Position numbers and translations under genes: made by a program
NCBI RefSeq assembly: GCF_019097595.1
Contig: NC_080720.1
Coordinates: 20,258,352 to 20,322,351, forward strand
Direction: 5' to 3'
From: Hemibagrus wyckioides
Taxonomy: Eukaryota; Chordata; Actinopteri; Siluriformes; Bagridae
Length of the DNA stretch: 64,000 nt
In this document: positions 56,601-64,000 of the stretch, piece by piece
Numbering within the stretch: the stretch's first letter is position 1
Layout of the letters: every line of letters starts with the position of its first letter
The notes under the pieces: generated by a model
Databases searched by the model: none
Seen by the model: the letters and a program-made list of their open reading frames with translations, nothing else
Told to the model about the DNA's origin: nothing

Positions 56601-58300
56601 AATGCATTGTCACTGACGTCTAGGATTGCATGATATACAACTACACACAAGAGTCTTTAAAAAGCAACTGCCATTGGATATTACATTAACCAGACACCTT
56701 TAGCATTACCTGAGAGATTTAATTGATTATTTATTAAGATTTCAAATGTTTAAATTTTTAAAGTAAATTGGAAATTAGCATCTCTCTTCATCAAATTCAC
56801 ATTGTGCAGGTTACATCTATCAAAAAAATATGATGTATTGTTCCATATTGAACTTACCTACAACTACAAACTGCTAAACCCAGTTTCGGATACCATTTCA
56901 ATCCTATTTTTTTACATGCAGGCAAACAAAAAATAAGTATTTAAATGACAAGTTAGTCATGGGAAATTATGTCCTATATATTTCAAAATCACCCAGTGCA
57001 CTTTTTTTTAACTCATGTTCTCTTTCAGTCAGATGAGCCTGAAACTTGCATGTGAAACTTATAACCTCTTGCAACACAGTTAGTGATGGCCTAGAAAAAC
57101 AGAAGAAAAAACAGGGAGTATTTTTCAGGCACTGGGAATGATTAATCATATTCCTAAACTACACCACAAATGTTGAAACTCTGGGAAAGAAGAAGTAGAC
57201 AATAAAGTGTGTAGGGTTTGTTTTCCCATGCTGTCAAAGCTTGGAAATTGTCACAATTTTTGCCTCATAATGTTCCAACATAATGTCTTTACCATTATTT
57301 TAATAAAATAATGTAAAATATTACAATCAAGAGCAAACCACTTCTCCTTGTCTAAGGCAAAGTTTAGACTCTCTAGAACTGTTCTAATCCATACACTGTT
57401 TTCCAAGAGTAGATTCCCACAACTAAGTGCTGGCAAGTTTAAAGTTCCACTAGACCGAATGTTTATGAAATCCTTTTAAAGTCGGACAACTGTGGAAATA
57501 AATATTAACTTTTATCTGTAGCCTCATAATCTAGGGAGCCGTTAACATTTTTTGATATTTTTCCCAGCCATGGATTTGTAGCATTCATAGTAAAAAAAAA
57601 AAAAGGGCAAACAGAAACACAAAGCTGGAATTAATTAGAATTTCTTGAATTAACTGGAATCAATGGAAATATCAAATTGACAAATTAGATTACATTTTTG
57701 GCAAAAATAAACTTTGAGCAAGCATTATATTTTATGCCCGTGTAGACTTATCTGTTAGAGTCACTGAGAAGAAAAGCTGGCTCTTGATAGGGAAGGTATC
57801 TGGACAGAGTTATCTGTCAGTTTGCAAGTGAGATAAGAGATTTGAAGAAATGCGTTCCTTCAAATAACTCTGAATGAAGGAGTCTGGCCTGGCACAATCA
57901 TAACATGACAACAAGCATAATGTGCCCTTAGTTTTGATATACACATACCAGAGTAGGTATAAAAGCAACTTGTACAATCATAAAAAACAAACAAACTGTA
58001 AGGCTGGTTTTGTGTTGGTTTTCTTTGTGTAAGGCAATGCCACTTTACAAAAACCAGCTTGCAATCTTTTCCTCTAATTGTCTGTGTAATGTATAAAAAG
58101 TAATGGCACTCATGAGTGCACATGAACACAGACCTACACAGCTACAGATGCTTCAGTGAGTCTGAATGGGGAAAAATGTGAGGCAATTCAATGACAATGT
58201 ATTTACAAGCACAAATAATTTAAAGTTAAATATTAAATGTGGGTGTTCTTGCAACAGACAGCAATCAAGTAGAAAGTAAATAGTCTGCCATGGCATGACT

Positions 58301-58391
<91 letters not shown>

Positions 58392-58554
58392 TTATGTCAT
58401 ATTGTATTAAATCAAATTGAAGAGAATGCAAAAGCTACTCAGATATGAAAAAGGTTGGAGGTAGCTATTTACAAACAAAAAGGCTGGTCGTACAAGTTTA
58501 TATTTATATTTTTATATTCAGATGAAAATAAATATATTTGTATCACATTCAGAA
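53601..58554. other. Noncoding interval upstream of nav1 exon 1
   Basis: AT-rich, with an AT microsatellite (58316) and two modest open minus-strand stretches near 57000-57430 that are discussed as uncertain candidate exons. No recognised repeat family elsewhere. Confidence 0.7.
58316..58389. repeat. AT microsatellite
   Basis: A run of about 36 uninterrupted TA units preceded by an A15 run. It is self-complementary. Confidence 0.97.
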
Positions 58555-59159
58555 AGGGAATAAACTTATATAGGAAACACCTACGATTATCCAATTGTTG
58601 CAGCAATGTAATGCATCAATTCATGCAGGTGCAGGTCAAAAGCTTCAGTTTATGTACACATCATACATCTGAATGGGAGGGAAGTGTGATTTTAGTCACC
58701 ACGCTGTTGCTGTGAGGTGGGCTGGTTTGAGTGTTTCAGAAACTGCAGAACTCCTGGGGTTTTCAAGCACAACAAACTGTAGAGTCTATTAAAAAACCAC
58801 CCTGTGAGTGTGAGTTCTGCAAGTTGCTTATTGGTGAGAGATCAGAGGAGAATGTCCAGGATGGTTTGAGCTGACAGGAAGGATACACTTACTCAAATAA
58901 ACACTCTTAACAATCATGGTGAGCAGAAAAAGCATCTTTGAATGTATGACATAATAAACTTTGAGGTCTTAAAACAGCAGAAGACAACATTGTATTTCTC
59001 TCCAGTCAGCTAAGAACAGGTGTCTGAGGCTACACTGTGTGGTAGAGAATTGAGAAAAGATCAGGCAATGTGTAAACTCTAGAGACTTCTGTGAGTAAAA
59101 ATCTCAGGAGATCAGCAGTTTCTGAAATACTCAAACTACATCATCATCCATCTCACAGT

Positions 59160-60688
59160 TAGTCTCTCTGCAACTGGATCCTGGATTTCCTGACTGGGAG
59201 ACCTCAGTCAGTCCGGATCGGGAGCAGTATCTCCAGCACCACCACACTGAGCACTGGAGCGCCTCAGGACTGTGTGCTCAGTCCATTGCTGTTCACTCTG
59301 CTGACTCACGACTGTGCAGCAATGCACAGCTCCAACCTCATCGTCAAGTTCGCCGATGACACGACCGTGGTGGATCTCATCAGCAAGAACGACGAGTCAG
59401 CATACAGAGAGGAGGTGCAACGTCTAACAGCCTGGTGCAGAGCCAACAACCTCTCCCTGAACGTTGACAAGACCAAAGAGATGGTTGTTGACTTCAGGAG
59501 AGCACAGTGTGACCATTCTCCGCTGTCCATCGATGGCTCCTCTGTGGAGATCGTCAAGAGCATCAAATTCCTTGGTGTCCATCTGGCGGAGAACTTCACC
59601 TGGTCACTCAACACCAGCTCCTTCACCAAGAAAGCCCAGCAGCGCCTCTACTTCCTGAGGAGGCTGAGTAAAGCCCATCTCCCTCCCCCCATCCTGACTG
59701 TGTTCTACAGAGGGACCATCGAGAGCGTCCTGAGCAGCTGCATCACCGCCTGGTTTGGGAACTGCACCGGCTCGGATCGCAAGACCCTTCAGCGGATAGT
59801 GAGGACAGCTGAGAAGATCATCGGAGTCTCTCTCCCCTCTATCACAGACATTTACACCGCACGCTGCATCCGCAAAGCTAACAGCATTGTGGCTGACCCC
59901 ACACACCCCTCACACACACTCTTCACCCTCCTGCCATCTGGAAAGAGGTACCGGAGCATTCGGGCCCTCACAACCAGACTGTGTAACAGTTTCTTTCCTC
60001 AAGCCATCAGGCTCCTCAACACCCGGGACTGAACTGTTCTACACTCTCACACACACTCTCACTCAGGACTGAACTGTTCTACACTCTCTCACACACACAC
60101 ACACTCTCACTCAGGACTGAACTGTATATTAACTCTCTGTCTCTCTCACACACAGATACACACACTCTCTCTTGACTGTGTGGACGCACACACACACACA
60201 TAATTTATACTGTTCATTACTTACTGCACTACCTCTACCTGCCATCCGCTGCTATAGTTATATTTATGTTTATTCTATTTGCACTACTTCAACCGCTGCT
60301 GTGTATTTTTGCACAATATTTTTGCACAATACTTTTTTTTATTTTTTACATCATTTCACTTTATCTATTTTATTTCACTTACATTCCAGTACACGTTCTT
60401 TTATTTCTTCTCGGCGCTAAGAGTCCTGTGTTCTTTTGTGTTGTCTTTATTGTATTTATTGTCTTTTTGCACTGTCTTGTCTATGCTCTGTTTGCACCTA
60501 GCTGCACACTGTGCACTTTACATGGCTAAGACAAACTTCTGTCCTAGCTCTGTGGTGTTGTTCGTTGTTTTGTGTTGAACTTGTATGTTTATGTAGCACC
60601 AGGTCCTGGAGAAACGTTGTTTCATTTCACTATGTACTGCGCCAGCTATATGTGGTTGAAATGACAATAAAAGCTTCTTGAATCTTGA
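59160..60688 (+). mobile_element. L2-like LINE, 5'-truncated
   Basis: The copy starts inside the reverse transcriptase and runs to a typical LINE 3' end (ATGACAATAAAAGC then TTGAATCTTGA). Its 3' untranslated part contains a short tandem repeat with the unit ACTGAACTGTTCTACACTCT plus CA-rich spacer, about two and a half copies near 60030-60125. It is inserted within the right arm of a fold-back Tc1 derivative, whose sequence resumes at 60689. The open reading frame suggests a fairly young insertion. Confidence 0.88.
59163..60032 (+). CDS. LINE reverse transcriptase, C-terminal part (truncated)
   Basis: The frame is open from the 5' truncation to TGA at 60030-60032, about 289 codons. It encodes [16 protein letters not shown], the FADDT catalytic box of non-LTR reverse transcriptase (two of the three catalytic aspartates), [24 protein letters not shown], and the C-terminal [16 protein letters not shown] and [13 protein letters not shown] stretches typical of fish L2-clade elements. 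The endonuclease and N-terminal palm are absent, so it cannot move on its own. There is no start codon of its own; the piece is a relic carried with the truncated element. Confidence 0.85.
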   Translation, partial: SLCNWILDFLTGRPQSVRIGSSISSTTTLSTGAPQDCVLSPLLFTLLTHDCAAMHSSNLIVKFADDTTVVDLISKNDESAYREEVQRLTAWCRANNLSLNVDKTKEMVVDFRRAQCDHSPLSIDGSSVEIVKSIKFLGVHLAENFTWSLNTSSFTKKAQQRLYFLRRLSKAHLPPPILTVFYRGTIESVLSSCITAWFGNCTGSDRKTLQRIVRTAEKIIGVSLPSITDIYTARCIRKANSIVADPTHPSHTLFTLLPSGKRYRSIRALTTRLCNSFFPQAIRLLNTRD

Positions 60689-61209
60689 GAGCGAATGCTG
60701 CCCATTCTGCTGTTTGATGTAAGCCTTAACCAGAGCTCTTGATCTGTATTTGCTGTCACATGAATGGCTAAATCGATAATTGCATGTACAGGTGTTCCTA
60801 TTAAAGTGGCTGGTGAGTGTATTATCTGGCACTATTATTTTACTTAAGACACTGAAAGTCTTGCTGATATAAATTAAAAGTAATTTGTCTTCTGTCTTTT
60901 GCTGTAAAGGTTTGCAAGCCTTTGCGAGTTATTGCAAGTTCAAGTGATGCTCATGGAAAATGTATCATAAAAAGGACATAGCCAGCCCTAAGCACTGCAG
61001 CTGACTGTATCTGGCATGGCTCTGAATGTGGAAACAGAGACAAAATAGCATACTCTTATTGCACCTAGCAATTGCGCAGGCAGTAATTACATCTAATTTT
61101 GCCAGCCTAACATTATGTCCACATTCAGAGTCAAAGGCATTTAATAATAGGTCACAGAGCAAGTGTAAGATTCTGGTCATGAACTCTGGATAATTTGGGA
61201 AAGGCTTAC

Positions 61210-61301
61210 CCAAATCTTCACAGCATACTTCCATGGAATCTGAGGAGCAATCACTCACATCCTCCAAAGAGGACATGTCTGTATCCTCCTGAACCTGAAG
61301 C
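61210..61301 (-). CDS. Upstream alternative coding exon 1b
   Basis: A 92-nt exon bounded by CATCCCCAG|G and TTGG|GTAAGC. It begins by finishing the Lys codon of exon 1a and encodes an acidic Ser/Asp-rich stretch (SSLEDVSDCSSDSMEVCCED) before ending with one leftover G. Exon 1 of nav1 also ends with one leftover G, so this exon can join nav1 exon 2 (starting AT) to make the same Asp codon. The 250-nt intron between 1a and 1b is otherwise empty. Function is unknown, and assignment to nav1 rests on phase, strand and position. Confidence 0.6.
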
Positions 61302-61552
61302 CTGGGGATGAACAACATGGTAATGTCTTCTAAAAAATTACAGTATACTTAATAGATATAAAACCTGAAATACTGTAATTGACACCATGTCAATTTGTCT
61401 TTGGCATAAGAAACGTGGTTATTAAATATAAAAATTTAAGCTCTACTAACCACAGCCTGTGATGAATACTGTAAAACACATAAATAGTATCACTTTTAAG
61501 GTGTGAGTTATTGTTAGAACATTAAATCAAAGTCATCTTAAAGTCATCTTAC

Positions 61553-62253
61553 TTGAATCTGAAAGGTGCCACTGCAGCCATACGAGGTGATTCACTTCCT
61601 TGAATTTTCTGTGGTGTACGTTTGCAAGAGTTCATGTCTTTCTCGGTGCTTCCATTTTTAAATTTGATTCTTTGCTTGTTAAAGCCTGCTCGATTACCAG
61701 AAGAGGATCCCCAAATCAAATTCCCATTGGTTGTTCTGAGACTAGCTTTTCCTGTCTGGACCTCTTGCATCATCATGCAAGAAGATGATGGAACATCTAC
61801 ATTATCCAGACTCTTAAATTGTACCTGATTTGTTTTCCAGTTTTTATTGCCATTCCTTGTCAGGTCTCGATATCTGTCTTGGGACACAGAGACTCTACGG
61901 AGGTCCAGTGTGTCTTTGGATCGCAGCATATCCCTTTTAGGAACCTGTGGGCTACTGTAGGCAGAGCGAGAACCAGTCATGTGGTTAAATGAGGTCTTGA
62001 GTGGAGTCGATCTCTGCAGTTGGTACTGAATCCTTGATGAAGCTTCCTTCAGCAGATCCTTAGAGTTAATAGTACTGGAGGTGGAGGATGAGGAGGAAGT
62101 CATTCGTCCACCTGACTGATATTGTGAAGGTGAACTCAGGAAGCTGCTGCTTGAGCACTTGGTGTTCTGCTTGGAGAAGGTGCTCATGGTCCGGGGCAGA
62201 GGGATCCCAGAGCCACTGTGATCCTGAGACACAGGCTTTATTCTAGCACTCAT
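61553..62253 (-). CDS. Upstream alternative 5' coding exon 1a (candidate nav1 N-terminus)
   Basis: Reading on the minus strand, TTCTGCCAG acceptor is followed by GACC and an ATG at 62253, so the exon itself begins near 62257 and the start has a fair Kozak context. It encodes 233 residues plus two bases, ending at a CAA|GTAAGA donor at 61553. The protein is Ser/Thr-rich and basic with no globular domain visible. It has an SxIP-type motif (SGIP, residues 15-18), the class of motif that binds EB proteins at microtubule ends. It joins exon 1b in phase (AA+G gives Lys). I do not recognise a database family. It is either an alternative start of nav1, argued from phase and SxIP, or part of a separate upstream gene. 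A 5' untranslated exon must lie further upstream and was not found. Confidence 0.6.
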
Positions 62254-62257
62254 GGTC

Positions 62258-63330
62258 CTGGCAGAACAGTAAGATAAGATTTGATAATACTTTAATTCCA
62301 CTCAAAACCACACTGATACAAATGTAGCCATCAAAAGGTAATTGTAGGTGAAACACTGTAATGCAGCATGTGTCTTAGATACAGATAGAATCAGAGTTCA
62401 TATTAAAGGAGATCATACATTACAGAGAGGGAGCTAATATCTCCAAAAAAAGGCTTTGAGCTACCTTAAAAATTGTAAGAGATTAAGTTTATAGATGGGA
62501 GGTTATAGATATTGATCATTTATTAACCCTTACCTTTTGTTTAACATTTTTTTCTAAAAATGGCTGATCAGATCAGGTCTAATCTTTCCTACATTTCTCT
62601 CTTCACTTTACCAATAAGGAAAAGTAAGGTGAAAGCACATATGATTGTTATAAGCTCACTGGTTTCTGTCCTAGATTTTATACTCTGTCTAATTAGATTT
62701 ATGTGGAAATGTCAAACAGTGCCACAAGCCTCTCTCATCACAAGTTTTTTTTTTTTTTTTACCTATTTTTCTTTTTTGGAACTGGTGAAGAGAACAGAAC
62801 ACTGGTCTATTTTATCTGCATAAGGGTTGGAAGACTAGCTTTTTCACAGTTGTGCTTGCATGTGAATTAGTCGGGGTATTTTGTATAGACTGTTTTTGCT
62901 CAGTAGTAGGATTAATAGTATGTCTTGTTAAGCTTTGGAACAGCTATGCTAGTGTGTGCATGTGTGTGTTTGTGTGTAAGCACATGCAGGTCATTGTGTG
63001 CATGTTTACTTGAAGAGACCCTCCCAAAAGCAATTTGGATACTGAATAACCGCACAGTCATTGGGAAAGGTGCTTATGTCGAAAAGTGCTGATAGCAGGA
63101 TAATAAAGCTATAACGCAAGAGTGTGATTAAACCGAAGTACTTCAGGCAAATAAGCTCCATCTCTCCATCAATATTTATCTTTCACCCATTACCATTAAG
63201 AATACAGCACAAATACTGATACCCCATGAATATTTTAAAACAACTTGCCTCCTTAAATAATAATAATAATAATAATAATAATAATTTTCTTCTTCTTCTT
63301 CTTCTTCTTCTTCTTATTATTATTACTAAT

Positions 63331-63388
<58 letters not shown>

Positions 63389-64000
63389 TACATTATTCAG
63401 AACATAAAAATGGTGTTGTGTTTGACCTCTTCTATTTCTTGGCATTATAATATATACTAAAATGTGAGGTTGCACACAGGTAAAATCTAGCATGCTTCAC
63501 CAACACAAATCAAGTACTCTCTGTGGCTGGGGTTTTTTTTTTTGGCTAGTTGTCCTGGAAGTTCTGACAATTAATAGCATCATGAGTTCTCCTAAGATAT
63601 TTTAGCATTAATCCTAGTTGTCTTTGTCAGAAGGTTAAGACTTGGTCATGGACAGAGCTTTAACAAGTTAATGAACCAAGCATGAATCCAAATCAATACC
63701 GAAATGGTTAAAAAAACACAAAATCAATTGCTGCACCAATTCTCTTTCTGAGTTTAAGACAAGAACATAAGAACAAAAAGTAAAGAGAAATAAGTGGTTC
63801 AGGGCACCTCTTCAGATTTATCCAAGATCGCTAGACTTATTTGTTTTTGTTTGTTTTTCTTGTTTGTATTCATTGCCTGTTTTTCTGAATTCATTTTACG
63901 TATTTTCATGAAGAGTGCCAATAACGGAACGGCCTGTAAGGTGCATTTCACAAAACACTCTTTCTCCTGATATTTTTCTTGAGCACTCTCCTAAATATCA
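62258..64000 (-). other. Noncoding interval upstream of exon 1a
   Basis: Holds a T-run near 62747-62760 and the compound trinucleotide repeat. The 5' untranslated exon(s) and promoter for exon 1a must lie here or beyond the window; I could not identify them. Confidence 0.7.
63255..63386. repeat. Compound AAT/CTT/ATT/AAT microsatellite
   Basis: AAT triplets, then TTC triplets, then TTA triplets, then a long AAT run, with only short transitions between them. Confidence 0.95.

Larger units (their letters stand above)
58555..60821 (+). mobile_element. Fold-back derivative of a Tc1-like transposon, split by the L2 LINE
   Basis: The left part (58555-59159) begins with a degraded end (ATAGGAAACACCT), then transposase-sense sequence (GGGCTGGTTTGAGTG). 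The far part of the left block and 60689-60821 read in the opposite sense (GATCAGCAGTTTCTGAAATA; GTTCCTATTAAAGTGGCTGG) and end in TGGTGAGTGTA. The arms therefore form a long inverted repeat, interrupted by the LINE at 59160-60688. The family is the abundant fish element with ends reading CACTCACC...CACTTTATTAGG, recognised from memory. Confidence 0.75.

Noticed and set aside
58153..58431. Minus-strand frame with alternating Tyr-Ile
   Set aside because: Translation of the AT microsatellite.
60172..60578. Plus-strand Phe/Leu-rich frames after the LINE
   Set aside because: They lie in the LINE 3' untranslated region and have biased T-rich composition.
63226..63450. Asn/Leu-rich frame at the right end
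   Set aside because: Produced entirely by the AAT and CTT microsatellite.

Overview
The window is a piece of a vertebrate nuclear genome, almost certainly a teleost fish. It is AT-rich, with long introns, GT-AG exon borders, many dinucleotide and trinucleotide microsatellites, Tc1-like DNA transposons, an L2-like LINE and short fish-type interspersed repeats. The repeat spectrum resembles otophysan fish such as catfish, but the species is not proven.

Nearly all coding sequence belongs to one gene read on the minus strand, so its 5' end lies at high coordinates. I recognise it as neuron navigator 1 (nav1), a large microtubule plus-end protein of migrating neurons and growth cones. I chained 23 coding exons from the ATG at 53072 down to about position 33. 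All reading phases agree at every junction and give about 1455 residues: a Ser/Pro/Lys-rich microtubule-binding half, two coiled-coil blocks, and the start of the region before the AAA+ ATPase. The ATPase itself and the stop codon lie beyond the left edge.

The most interesting structure is at the 5' side. Besides the main first exon (53072-52430) there are two further candidate starts. One is a two-exon module at 62253-61210 whose donor leaves the same phase, and the same leftover G, as exon 1, so it could splice straight to exon 2. The other is a short exon at 28341-28277 in a CpG-rich patch inside the large intron 3, whose donor matches the phase of exon 4 exactly. Three in-frame microexons (9, 24 and 27 nt) and a TAG-CAG tandem acceptor add further splice-level diversity.

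Layout: 1-16.3 kb, exons 23-5, closely spaced, with small repeats; 16.3-21.3 kb, intron 4 with a SINE-like repeat, a Tigger-like element and a Tc1 remnant; 21.3 kb, exon 4; 21.4-44.3 kb, intron 3 with the internal start exon, LINE/Tc1 relics and an intact Tc1-like transposon (38530-39777); 44.3-46.2 kb, exons 3 and 2; 46.2-52.4 kb, intron 1, largely featureless; 52.4-53.1 kb, exon 1; 53.1-61.2 kb, noncoding, with an L2 copy nested inside a fold-back Tc1 derivative; 61.2-62.3 kb, the upstream two-exon module; 62.3-64 kb, noncoding with microsatellites. No RNA gene or CRISPR array was seen, and no plus-strand gene apart from transposon-borne reading frames.
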